Of a stretch of 62,915 bases of DNA, positions 33,842-44,759 are shown in pieces (position 1 is the first letter of the stretch; every line of letters begins with the position of its first letter). Source of the DNA: Falciphora oryzae. Taxonomy: Eukaryota > Ascomycota > Sordariomycetes > Magnaporthales > Magnaporthaceae. The position numbers and the translations under genes are program-made. The DNA lies in NCBI GenBank assembly GCA_000733355.1, contig JNVV01000005.1, positions 1,390,269 through 1,453,183 on the forward strand, written 5' to 3'. A model generated the notes under the pieces. The model searched no databases and had not been told where the DNA came from. It saw only the letters and a program-made list of their open reading frames with translations.

Positions 33842-34870
33842 ATTGAAAAAGAGCCAACGTTTTTCTTGGCCTTCTTTTTCTTTTTGTCAGGCTTTCTTTC
33901 TTCCCCTCAGTTTTGGGTGTGTTTGCATTTGTGTTTTCTTAGGTGAATGATTGTACGCATTGTCGGTATAGCGGGGGGAGCATAGCATAACGACGGATAG
34001 ATTTAGAATTACAGCATAAAGGTTTTATTCTTCATTTTGCACTTCCTCGTTCAGTAGTGACAAAGCATGGTGGTACACTCAAGTCAAAAAGACTTCTCCA
34101 CCATTAATGTTCCTTCGTTCTTCCCCCCGACATGCTAAGCTATTTGTAGCTCTGCTAGACGCCGGCAACGTCTCTGGTTTCGCCAGCAGCGCCATATCCC
34201 GCGGGTCGGATAACCAAAGAGCTGTTTGATATTGGAAGTTACCAGCTCCACTTTTTTAACTACAAGATATTGTTACACAGCGTAACGAGAGTGAATTGAT
34301 CTGATTGGATTAATTGATTGCTCTGTCTCTCTGATGATGCCCTATGCCCGCCTGGAAAGATTTCCCGCAAAATTTGCCTGCAGCGCGTCCTGCCCAACAC
34401 GTCCGTGCACTTGACTAATCAAATCCTGCACCGCATGCAACAAATATGTCGTGCAGGAGTCCGGCCGGCCGGTTTAGTCGTTCCTAATGCTATGCCATCC
34501 ATCCTCGGGCCACTTACACACTAGCGACCCGGGGACCGGAAATGACAGGATCTTGGTAAAACGAAAGAAAAAGGATTTACACAAAGCCCGATGATCCGGT
34601 CCACCACCTAGCCACTTGTCCCACAGCAATAACGGGCTTTGCCAAGAGCACAAAAGCAAGCAGTATAGTAAAAGTAATCCACCAATAACTTCTGCATGAT
34701 CTTGCGAGTCTCTGTCGTCTATCATAGCCAGTTTTACGAATCAGCCAATAGGATCGAGGAGAAGAAGAGGACTTATGGTTCACGCGGGATTTGAACCGAC
34801 TCCAGACCCGGACCGACAACAACCGCACTCGGCAATGAGCCGGAAGCGGTAAGTCATTTAATAAGGTAAC
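33842..34870. other. Intergenic, no firm gene
   Basis: 3' region of the RNase-like gene and AT-richer sequence. A box-B-like GGTTCAAATCC word occurs on the minus strand near 34785-34795 but no cloverleaf forms around it. Confidence 0.4.
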
Positions 34871-35124
34871 TGTTGGATTTAGTTGGCCAGTGCAGGCAAT
34901 CGGTAGAGCTCAGAGAGGGCCGGAGGGCCCGCAAGTTGGGAGCAGGGGAACGGCCTTTGGGTGATCAAGAACGTGTATATATAGCCTCTCGCATGCTCCC
35001 TCTCTGGCAGATAGATCTCTTCCCCTTCGTGCACAATAGAAATACGATTCCTCAGATCTAAGGATCGTTGTTCACCCTGTTTTGGAGATCTCCGTGCCCA
35101 CAGGAGTACCTACTCCTACCAACA
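34871..35124 (+). mobile_element. Solo LTR (family B, related to family A)
   Basis: The 254-bp unit begins TGTTGG and ends CCAACA, with perfect 5-bp duplications GTAAC at 34866-34870 and 35125-35129. Inside are a TATATATAG promoter motif and the 3' block GGAGATCTCCGTGCC followed by CTCCTACCAACA, also found in the solo LTR at 8039-8271. The 5' halves differ, so the two are different subfamilies. Confidence 0.9.
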
Positions 35125-35320
35125 GTAACTAATATTGTGGTGGTCAGCAGCATGGCGGTCAGCACAGCAGCCGGGCAAGCGGCGCTACAAAGCCTGATTA
35201 ACTGCTTGTTTACAGGGTGGTACACATGGATTTCGATTGGACGCCACGGGGGTCCTCGGTAACGACCGCATTGCATAAAAACCCAACTTGGTCTCGAGAG
35301 GGATCGAGCCGCGGCAAGAC

Positions 35321-35763
35321 ATGGCCGACGTCGAGACTCGGCTGATCGATGCCATCACGACCGCCATGAACCATATGAGCAATGTCGTTGGCCAGGCCTT
35401 CGACCGCATCGACCGAGACCTTAACCTGATGGCCACAATCAGAACGAGCTAGCCTACCGCGTCGACGATGCCCGCAACGACACGGAGGAGCTCCAGAAGC
35501 AGGTCGCTGCACACCTGAGCCGAGCGACTTCCCAAGAGGGTGACCGCCGCGTTACCTTCGAGTTTACCTCTAACCCGGAGCGCCGCAAGAAGTCGGCCCG
35601 AGAGTCCCCCGGCGTTAGCCGAAACTTCAGAGGCCTGGGCGGCCGCACTGCCTCCGATTTCTACCGGACGGCTCCGCGACACAGCGGTGAGAGCAGCAGC
35701 GCTAACCCTCCTCCGCCACGCAACGAGCTACCCCAGGATCCTGTCGCGGGGCTTTCCGCCTAG
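35321..35763 (+). pseudogene. Frameshifted gag-like relic
   Basis: An ATG at 35321 opens MADVETRLIDAITTAM and a coiled-coil-like stretch that hits TAG at 35450. The next frame continues smoothly from 35446 with ELAYRVDDARNDTEELQKQV and a basic, Pro/Ser-rich tail to a TAG at 35761. A small indel near 35437 separates the parts. The coiled-coil start plus basic tail fits a retroelement gag N-terminus. Identity is inferred from composition and the neighbouring LTR; the solo LTR itself is a separate insertion, since its target duplications are intact. Confidence 0.5.
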
Positions 35764-36046
35764 TATCGCCTCCCGTTTCTATATGAACACCGATGGTTCG
35801 CTCGCGGAGTCCCCGAACCCGAGGCTGTGACAACTGTAAGGGTATTCCCCGTGTACCCATTCGGCACTGGGTGCCATCCACGAAATCAAGGGTGCACGGA
35901 GTTTGGGAGAGCGGGTGAATGAGGGGGATTTTCCTACCGTTCTTTCCGACCGGGCATGCACTTTCTCGCAATTTCGTGGCGAGAGGGGTGTATCAGGCAA
36001 GCCCCTTTCTGCACCACGTCTGGTGCTCCTTCCCCATGTTGCACGG

Positions 36047-36053
36047 TATAAAG
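36047..36053 (+). promoter_or_regulatory. TATA box of the amidase gene
   Basis: TATAAAG in the context GGTATAAAGAACAG, ~275 bp before the proposed ATG. Confidence 0.45.
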
Positions 36054-36326
36054 AACAGCGCGTGTGCACAGTAAGCACAGTGAATTCACTTTTCTCCATC
36101 GGGCCAATTGGTCAGGCCTTTGCAGCCTCACTCACGTCAGGCAACCGCAACCGACCGCAACATGAATCACTTTACCACTTCACCGTCGCACATTCACCCC
36201 GCAGTGGACTAGGCCGTTCTTTACCCACCGTCCCACACCATTTATCTGTCTACGGCATCTCGCTCCCCAGTCCCCCGTCAGTTCTGGGATCACCGCCGGC
36301 CCGACGACGCCGTATTCCACGCCATA

Positions 36327-38873
36327 TTGCACAGCATCCCCAAGGCCAACGCAATGACAGCCACGGGGCTCCCCATTGCTGGGGAGGAGGATCAGCAGCT
36401 TACCGCCAAGGTCGATGGTGTTAGGTATCTTCTTGTCCCACTCGCTACAGATGTCGAAGGATGGGCCGGTCCGCGCTCCATCCTTGCCGGCAGCTCGGAG
36501 ACGCCCCTGCGAAGCCCGACCCCTCTCACCGTTTATCCAAACCGCAAAGGGGACACAATCACGGGCGAGCAGCTTGAGCGGTTTCGTTCGGGAATACTAG
36601 CCAAGGACGACACTTTCCTCCCACAATTCCTCGAGACCTTTGTCTTCTACGGAGGGAGCCAGAACGAGGTCCACCTGGACGACGGCGCCAAAAAGTGTCT
36701 CGAGGAATGGAAGACGACACGCATCCTGATGGTGAATGCGGAGAAGCACAATCTGACTCTTCGCCAGGGACCGCACTTCGGGAGCCACAAGACAATTTGG
36801 CAAGCTTGGCGTATCTACACTGACTCAAATCTGACCATGACATCGGTCGTGTGGCCCTCCACCACTACCACTCGGTAAGTCTGACCCAAGCGAAGACGCG
36901 GGAAGATTGACCAGTATCTAACATTGAGACAAGGTCGTCTAGGCCCCAAGATCTACTCGCCTCCTCAACGCTAGATGCAGCGGTGCCCCCGAGGTCCTAC
37001 TTCGAACGGGATTCCTCGAGGCCCCTCGCAGGCTACCGGATCGTGGTGAAGGACATGTTTGACATGGAGGGATTTCCAACCACACTCTGCAATCGTGCAT
37101 GGGCAGAGTCGCGCGGCAGCATCAAGAAGAAGACTGCACCGGCCGTCCAGCGCCTACAGGATCTCGGCGCCGTCATCGTCGGCAAGACCAGGCTCAATGC
37201 CATGGTGATTCGCGAGGAGACGATGGAGTGCGTCGAGTTTCTGGCTCCCTTCAACCCGCGCGGTGACGGGTACCAAACATCATCCGGGAGCAGCAGCGGC
37301 AGCTGTGCCGCACTCGGTGCCTACCCCTGGGTTGACTTTGCAATCGGATCCGACAGTAAGCTAGCTCTCTCTGGTTGATGCAATCCCCAACAGGCCCGTG
37401 CGGTGCACGCTGACGCATTTATGCCGAAGCCAACGGGAGTTGTCGAAAGCCGGCGCACTGGAATGGCTGCTTCGCCATCCGCCCTACTCATGGAGTCATG
37501 GATACCGAGGGGGTGGCATCATTCTGCCCGTGAGTGAACGACCTCTCTAATGCATTGTTCTAAGCCGCGTTCGGAGCCCATGGGGGACATTTGACACTAA
37601 TGGTCACCGATAGCGAATACGATGTGCCTGCGTTCTTCGGGCGAGACATTTCGCTCTTCAGGATGTTTGCTGAAGCCTGGTACGGAGACTCGGACAAGCT
37701 AGAGAAGGAGCCAAGCGTAAGTGCAATGTGGACCTTAAACACCGTGCTCATATTCCCCAGTCTTCGCAGCTAATTCGTTCCATAGGCAATCAATCGGATC
37801 TTGTATCCTACCGACTATCTCCCGACGTCGAATGCCGAGCAAATGGAAGTCATTGACAAGTTTGTCAAGGACCTGGAAGCCTGCATAGGTGCTGAGAAAA
37901 CCACCATCAGCTTGGCGGACGAGTGGCAGAAGACGCGGCCAGAGACCGCTAGCAACGAAGGCTTGCCGGACTACCTTAGTCGAGTAAGTGAATGACCTCC
38001 TGTTTCAATGTCAGTCCGATCGGACACAGCCCGGTCAAACCACTGGGGATTTTCTAATCAGCTGTGCGCCTCAGGCTGGCACCATGCCTTACTACAAGGA
38101 CGCAATCAAGATCGTGAAAGCATTCTTTGATGAGTATACGGAGGCCTTCGGCAAGGCCCCATTCATTCACCGCGCTCTCCGCTGGCGATGGTGAGTGATC
38201 TTTGCATAACTAGCGTAAAGTTCCCGCCCCGGGCTAACGGGATGTTTGTCCTACGCAGGGATGAGGCCGACAAGTTCAGTGACAAGGAGAGGGATGAGGG
38301 ATGGGAGCGCATCTTTGCATACAAGCGGTGGCTACTGACCAAGATCCTCATACCCGGCACGGTCGTCGTGCTACCAGTGGGAGATGGAAAACCCGATTAT
38401 CGGGATGCGCCGCCTCCGTAAGCTTGTCAACACTGCCCCTCACCACATGAGCGTCTCACCGCTGACACAGACAGACCCTTCGGACTTCTCAGTGGCTTCT
38501 CGCCGCTCTACATGTCTCCTATTGCCGGAACTCCAGAGGTCACAGCCCCTGGTACGTACCTACCTACCTAGCATGCGAGGCGTGCATTGTGTATTTGTAC
38601 AAGTTTCGCTTTCTAACAATGTTGATTTCCAAGTTGGCGAGATCCAGTATGACTCCCTCATCACACGCAGAAAAGAGAGTCTTCCCATCAGCATATCGCT
38701 TGCATCTGCACCGGGTACCTCTCAGTCACCACTTCCTTGGCTTATGGTAATTTCTCTTCTAACCCATGCTAACTTCACAAGGAACCGACCTCGCCCTGAT
38801 CGACCTTGTCCACAAAACATTCGTGGAGAGCCAGCGGCCCGCCGCTGTCAAAGTTGGCCGTTCGATGTACTGA
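36327..38873 (+). CDS. Amidase-signature enzyme with N-terminal extension
   Basis: Ten exons join in frame: 36327-36874, 36934-37355, 37430-37529, 37614-37716, 37786-37983, 38075-38190, 38259-38417, 38475-38551, 38634-38714 and 38782-38873, giving 631 residues. All introns are GT-AG. Residues 1-180 are an extension seen in a group of fungal amidases, sometimes called Arp1/scytalone-dehydratase-like. The amidase core has the catalytic lysine (Lys222 in VVKDMF), the Ser/Gly-rich TSSGSSSGSC segment (298-307) and the nucleophile Ser327 in GSDTNGSCRKPA, followed by HWNGCFAIRPTHGV. The triad is intact, so it is predicted to hydrolyse an amide; substrate unknown. No signal peptide. The start could also be the in-frame ATG at 36354. 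Small exons make it look broken at first glance, but every junction keeps frame. Confidence 0.88.
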
Positions 38874-39083
38874 GTTGCCAAAATTCGCCGAATGGGCGTC
38901 TCAGTCGGAAGATTGGTTCATGGCGATGTCGGAATCCAAGGGAATCAGATCAAGAGCAGATTATTAAGTAGAAAATACAGGAGCATGCTATCGAATCTTC
39001 GCGTAATCGCTTTCCGCTTCAACATGAGTTATTGCCTGACCACCTACTCCTTCCTAAGCTTACGTCGGACAACCCCTTAAGTA

Positions 39084-40430
39084 CTAGACGATAAAGTTCA
39101 CGAAACAAACAACCGCAGAAACCGGAACAAAAACCCACAGTGGAACATCGCCACCCCCCAGCTCCGTGATATTCATTCCGAAGCCCGAGCACGTAAATGT
39201 CAGCGGGATGAATATTGCCGCCAGCAACGTCAGCCCTTCCACCCTCTAGGCGTTCGCGAGCGCTTTGGTGGACTCGGCAAATGTGGCCTTGTTTACCAGC
39301 CTCTGCCGCCCTTCCCGACACCTTGTGACCAGAGCACTCGCTCGCGCGTGGAGAGCCTCAAAGTCGCGCTGCAAAAGCTTGGCCATCCTCTCTGCCTCGG
39401 CGGCGGCGGCGGCGGCGGTTGCGTCTGGTGATGAGGGCCACCCCAGGCTCTCGCGGTCCCGCAGCGTCGTCACGGTTGCTTCGAGCTGGGCGTCCACGCG
39501 TGCGAGCACTGACTCGAGGTACTCGAGGTTGACCAGCGAGTTCCGGCCCGACGGCGCGCATCTCGGCCTCGATCGGCCCCGGCGTCAGGTTGAGGAACCG
39601 GAGCTCCGAGGCGGCCGACAGGCGAAAGACCTCGCTCAGCACGTCGACGCGGCTGAGCGAGGGGCTGCTGCTGGTGTTCCTGCGTCGTCGCGGGGATTTC
39701 GGGTCTTGCTGCAGGATCGGCAGGGGTGTGGGTTGCCGAGGCAGTGGCCTGTGGCGGGCGCCACGGGCCTTCGGGGCTGTTGTTGAGGTCGCGGCCATTG
39801 TCCATCCAGACAATGGCTGGTGACGGAAGTCAGCAATCAGTCGCCTTCGCGGTAAGCGCAGAAGGGTAGCATATCAGAAACGTTTCGAGTCTGTAGCCAG
39901 CTAACCGCTCCACCCATCGTCGTCCCTGGCTCGGGCAATGGAGACGGAGATGGACTGTTCCAGCACCGAGTACTGGTGGTTGAGCCGCCACAACCCCCTA
40001 ACCACGGAGTCCCCTAAGACTGCATTGGAGCGGAGTGTTTGGTGGTACTTTCGCATCTCCTCGGCTAGTCTGCGTCTCTCCCCTGCCAGCGGTTGGGAGT
40101 CCTCGCCCGGCCCGGTGCCGGCCCTGCCCTGAGAGCAAATAGTCAGGAGCGTGAGCCGGCACACGCTGGCGGACAGGTTGGGTAGCGGCGGCGACGTGAA
40201 GGAGCTGCTCCCAGTGCCGCTCCCTCCCTCGGCCGCCGGGTTGAACTGCAGGTGCCGCCGGTAGAGGACCGGGTCGACGCCGAACCTGGGTGCGGGTGGC
40301 GGTAATACACAACGTCCAGCCAGCGTGGATCAACATACGTGGTAGGTGCGGCTGAGGTATGTCTGCGGCACGCTGCTGGTGGCCATTGAACCCGGGAAGG
40401 TCCTGGTGAGCGCGTCGAGCAGGACAGATA
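39084..40430 (-). pseudogene. CorA-like Mg2+ transporter pseudogene, 5' truncated
   Basis: Read on the minus strand, fungal CorA-like pieces occur in order: FGVDPVLYRRHLQFNP, LGDSVVRGLWRLNHQYSVLE, a DDDGWSG/AIVWMDNGRDL junction over a GTTAGC intron, TPLPILQ, VLSEVFRLSAASELRFLNL, NSLVNLEYLESVLARVDAQL and the membrane part IFIPLTFTCSGFGMNITELG with the diagnostic GMN loop and a second helix to a stop at 39084. Lesions: a frameshift between about 39725 and 39775, a one-base frameshift near 39550, and an in-frame TAG at 39246-39248 just before the first membrane helix. The N-terminal part upstream of ~40430 is missing. It cannot yield a working transporter. Confidence 0.85.
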
Positions 40431-40696
40431 TTGAGAAATTGTATCTACAATATTCATGACATAATTACAGAAGAACAATATCTAATTACAAACTTGTACA
40501 GTCCCTCGAGAAAGAGTGGATGAGAGTTATGAGTATCTTGCTTTTGAAACACCAAAGGCAGAGCCTTGACAGGACAGGGGTGAAGGCAAAAAGGAAAATA
40601 AAAGTAGCCTCATGTTGGACAGTCCACGGCAAACTCCAGGCATCCAAACTCCTATTGTGTATAGGCCAAAACAAGCCCTTCCCGGGCTCATTGGCG

Positions 40697-43350
40697 CTAG
40701 GCAAAAAGGCCCAAGGCGCGACCGGTGGCGTTGGCGGTGGCAACGACTGCAGCCGCCGTGACGGTGGCGGTGGTGGTGGCGTTGCCGTCGCCGGCGCCGC
40801 CACCAAGCAAGTTCGCAGCCTCGGCGTTGGGGTAGAAGAAGGCAGCAACTGCAATAATAACGTAGGCCGAGCACAGCAGCGCGCCCTCGAGATAGTTGCT
40901 GCGGCCGTCGAGCACCAGGAAATTAACGATGAAGGCACTCACAAACATGCTGACCGTCTCAAACAGCGTAAAGTAGAGCGACATCTTCTTGCCCATGATC
41001 CAGCCCAGGATGACGACGAGCGGCGTGATGAAGATTGCGATCTGGATCGAGCTGCCCAGCGCCACACCGATGGCTAGGTCCATCTTGTTCTTCATGGCCA
41101 CCGTGACCGCCGTCGTGTGCTCGGCGGCGTTGCCGACGATGGGCAGCAGGATCAGGCCGATGAAGGCCTCGGACACGGTCGAGCCCTCGTGCACCACCTC
41201 GTTGATGGCGTCCACCATGAACTCGGCGCAGATGGCGACCAGGCCCGTCGACACGAGGAGCAGGATGACGGCCGTGGTGCGGGACATTTGCCGGTGCTGA
41301 CCGTCCTCGCTGCCGTCCACCTCGTTGCCAGCGCCGCCCTCGTTGCCGTCGGGGCCGCCCGTGACTACCGAAGCCCTTCTGGGCGTGCTGTTTACGACAA
41401 TGGGGACGATGGGCGGGATGGCGCCCGGCAGCAGGTGCTGGGGCTGCTGGACCTCTCGATGGAGCGAGGGCAGCGAGTTGGCACGCCGGGGTCCTCGATC
41501 CCTGTGGTGATGGTGATGGTGCTGGTGCTGGTGCTGGTGCTGGTGCGCTGGGGCGTGGGGCGACACAGGAGACCTGGTAGCCTGTGTTGGGGTGAGCGGC
41601 GGCGGCGGTGAGAAGACGGTCTGCGAGATGGTCTTGGGCATGGTCGGACGCAGGGCACGGAGCGAGAAGGGGCGCGGCTGCGGGGCCGTCTGGGCCTCGA
41701 CGTCGGGCGCAAGCGCGAAGTCGACCCTGCGCGGCTCGCCGTCATCGGGGGCAATTGTGGTAACAATAGGAGCAAACAAGGGCTGCTCTGTCTGGCTGCC
41801 CGGCTGCTGCTCCGTACTTGTAGACTCGGTGGCACGCCGCTGCTTCTGGTGGCGGTGGCGGTGCTTGCGGTGCTTGCGGCTCTTCTTCTTGCGCGACTTC
41901 TCCAAGTTGGAGCCTCCCTCTCCCTCATCGTCGGCCGGGGCCGCGTCGGTGCCGTCAGGGATGAATGCTGGTGGGTCAGTCGCAGGGGATGTGGCGTTGA
42001 GCGGCGTGCTCTTCTCAGTTGCGACGGAGGGATCAGTGGCGCCCTTATCAGCACGAGTGTCCGACGAAGACACGCTATGTCTCCGGGTGGCAGCTCGCTT
42101 GACGGCTCGCTTGATCTTCTTGGCGGTGCTATGCGAATAGCTGGACGAGTCCGAGTCGGAGCTTGAGGAGCTGGACGAGTCAGAGCTCGACGAGGACGAA
42201 TTGTTGAAGTAGTTTGCTGCGGGGCCCGGCACCATCTCCTGGTCGATGATGTGCTGGGGCGTCGACTCGTACATGTACGAATGCGAGTTGAGCTGAAAGA
42301 TCAGGTAAAGCCCATACACAAGCAGCAGGATGACGCTGACACCGCGGCTGACTTGCAAGACCTTGACGTCGGCCGTCTCCATGTTGCTGAAGGAGGCGTG
42401 GAAGGCCGTGGGGAGCAGGAGGCTCGTGACGCTCAGACTAAGAAGACACGCGCTCATCTGCGTCACGGTGCTGTTGTAGATCTGCTCGCGGAAGCGGAGG
42501 CCGCCGAGTAGGAAGCACATGCCAAGAATTAGCAGCAAGTTGGCGAGGATGGACCCCAGCAGCGAGGCCTGCACGATCCGGATCTCGTTCTTGACCAGGG
42601 CAATGATGAAGATGATCAGCTCGACTGCGTTGCCAAAGGTCACGTTCATAAGCGCGCCAATGGTGTCGCCCAGACGGCCGGCCACACTCTCGGTGGCGTG
42701 CGACAGCAGTCCGGCCAGGGGCACGATGGCGATGGCATTCATGGCGAAGACGACACCGCCCGACAGGTGGACAAAGTGCGCCGCGATGCCGACGGGCACA
42801 AACACCAGCAGCCAGTTCAGGTAGCTATAGACCAAGATGTCCCACACCGTGATATAGAAGCGCTGGAAGACATTTTTCTGCGCGTACTCGTCGTCGTCGG
42901 TGGTGACCGCGTCGGCGCCGAGGGCGGCAGGGGAGGGGCCGAGGGTGGGACCTGCGCGGCCGCTAGAGGCTTGAGGTGCATCTTGGATCGCGCCAGGCCC
43001 GCTCTGCTGCGTGGCTGTTGCATTGGGGCCAGGGGTGCTGGCGTTCCTGACCAAGCTTGCCCGTCTAACCGAGCTTCTGGAGGGGGCGGGTTGGCGGCGG
43101 GCTTTCTCGCGCGCCCATCTGCGGATGCGATCTGGAATATGTGCCATTTGTTAGCTAAGTCGCGTGGCTAGCCTGGGCTGCATCGTTTGTGCAGCAATAG
43201 CTTTGAGACCGTCGTCGTCGCTTTGGTTTTGGCGGCGGCGGTTCGCAGCAGGCAAACGGTCGAGACAAATAGCCCGGGCACCAGCTCAACACGCGACGCT
43301 CACGCCGTCACAGGGGAAAACACTGTCGAGAAACAAGGTAACTCACGCAT
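40697..43350 (-). CDS. Vacuolar-type Ca2+/H+ exchanger (CAX/VCX1 family)
   Basis: One long exon (43131 or 43147 down to 40697) encodes ~812-816 residues. Two exchanger repeats carry GNAVELIIFIIALVK and GNAAEHTTAVTVAMKNKMDL with LGSILAN and LGSSIQI partners; about 11 membrane helices are visible. These proteins move Ca2+ into the vacuole against protons. The N-terminal ~105 residues are basic and then acidic (TTDDDEYAQKN). A ~330-residue loop between the halves is unusual: Ser/Asp runs, Lys/Arg-rich segments and a His/Gln run near 41505-41550. Start: ATG 43147 gives 816 residues. A CTAAC branch site and CAG acceptor lie just at this point, so an alternative is ATG 43348-43350 with a 4-nt coding exon and an intron 43132-43346 (GTGAGT donor), giving 812 residues. 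Confidence 0.93.
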
Positions 43351-44759
43351 CTCGCAGCGGCGGCAGTTTGTTGGGCGTGTTTGTTGCGGCCTCAAACACA
43401 AATGCGGAAGTCAACCGGGGTGATCACCAGCAGGCGCGGGGGACAAGCTTTGCCAACGCCTTGTTACAGCTAGGCAAGGCAGTTGATCTAGGCGCGGCGT
43501 TCTGGGCGGGCGGATTGGCACCGGTGGTGGAGAAAAGGTGATCTTGGCCGGCAGCCTTAGCTAAACGAAACGGGCGGGCTGACTGGCTTAAAGAGGAGAC
43601 CCAAGGTGCCGCAGATAGAGGGACAGAGGTCGCACCTGACGTAGGGGACCCGACGGCATCGGACTTGAGCTCTCGAAGACGGGAGAGGCGAGTCGAGCGG
43701 GCTGGGCCAGGCCTCTGTCGTGCCAGGAATGCGAGTGGACAGCCGGAAATGTTGGCGGTGCGACTGCGTCTGCATCATGCCAGCACCAGCCCGATTAAGC
43801 GCCAAGCCGCTAATCTAGCACATCACCCCTGGCCCTGCAGCGATCCCCGCCACGTCTAGCCGGGACCTTATTTACCTGGCCGCCTGATCCACGCGGGTGG
43901 GAGGGCAAGCACGACCAGACAGCAGTCTCCAACGCATTACACGCACAAGTCCCAGTCCGCCTAGGCCCTCTGTGCGGCTCACAGCGATGTCCCATGGATC
44001 CGTGCCTTCTGGCCAGAAGTCCAAAGACGCCATATCAGGCCAGCTATGCCGCTTTCAGTTCTCAATTGACGCCGCGTGACAGCACGCTTGGGTTTGCCTG
44101 ATTCGGCTGTGATTTCTGAGCAAGCAGACGTTGCACGGGCAGGACTCACGAGTCAACCAAACTTGGCGGGCTCGACGCTTGACATGCTCTCCCGTTGGGT
44201 GCACGCGGCTGTGCCCGTGCTTAGCAGCCGTGATTTGGGGCTGCCCCACTCGCCAGTCTTAGTTGGTGATAGCTTGAGCCCCCTGAGCTGCAATTTGATC
44301 GTCTTTGTTCTCGCAGGGCTGCCAAATTGAAGCAGCTGGCAGCTTGAGCTGCTCTCAATTCCCCGCACCGGACTGGGAACTGCCTCTCCACCACTTGCAC
44401 CAGACGGTCTTTGACGGTTGCAAGCGTGGTGCAAATTTGGAAGCTCTTGTCACCATCCCTTTGATGCCCTTCTTTTGGGCGCCCGTTTTCGTCGTCAACT
44501 CCCACAAGGCGCCCTCGACATCGCCTTGTCTCCCTGTGCCGCGCCCCGGCCCTTTGTCCGAAGAAAGCTCTTCGAGGTCCTCAAAAGCCCCGGGACTGGA
44601 AAGCGGTGGCAGTTGTCTGTTTCTTCGCGCATGTAGCCATACGCGGGCTGTCTTTCCCCCCTTCCCCAACCCTTCTTGTCCCAACTCTTCCTCAACCAAG
44701 CCCAACATCCCATCACAATCTTCTACACTTCTCCCTACTGTCACGCAGCCTTCATCACA
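43351..44759. other. Divergent promoter region
   Basis: Separates the minus-strand Ca2+ exchanger gene from the plus-strand kinase gene. No other gene is supported. The last ~120 bp are CT/CA-rich, as in a leader. Confidence 0.5.

Noticed and set aside
34765..34870. tRNA-like sequence on the minus strand
   Set aside because: A GGTTCAAATCC box-B word and a GCCGAGTG box-A-like word are present, but the T stem has a mismatch and no acceptor or anticodon stem can be formed.
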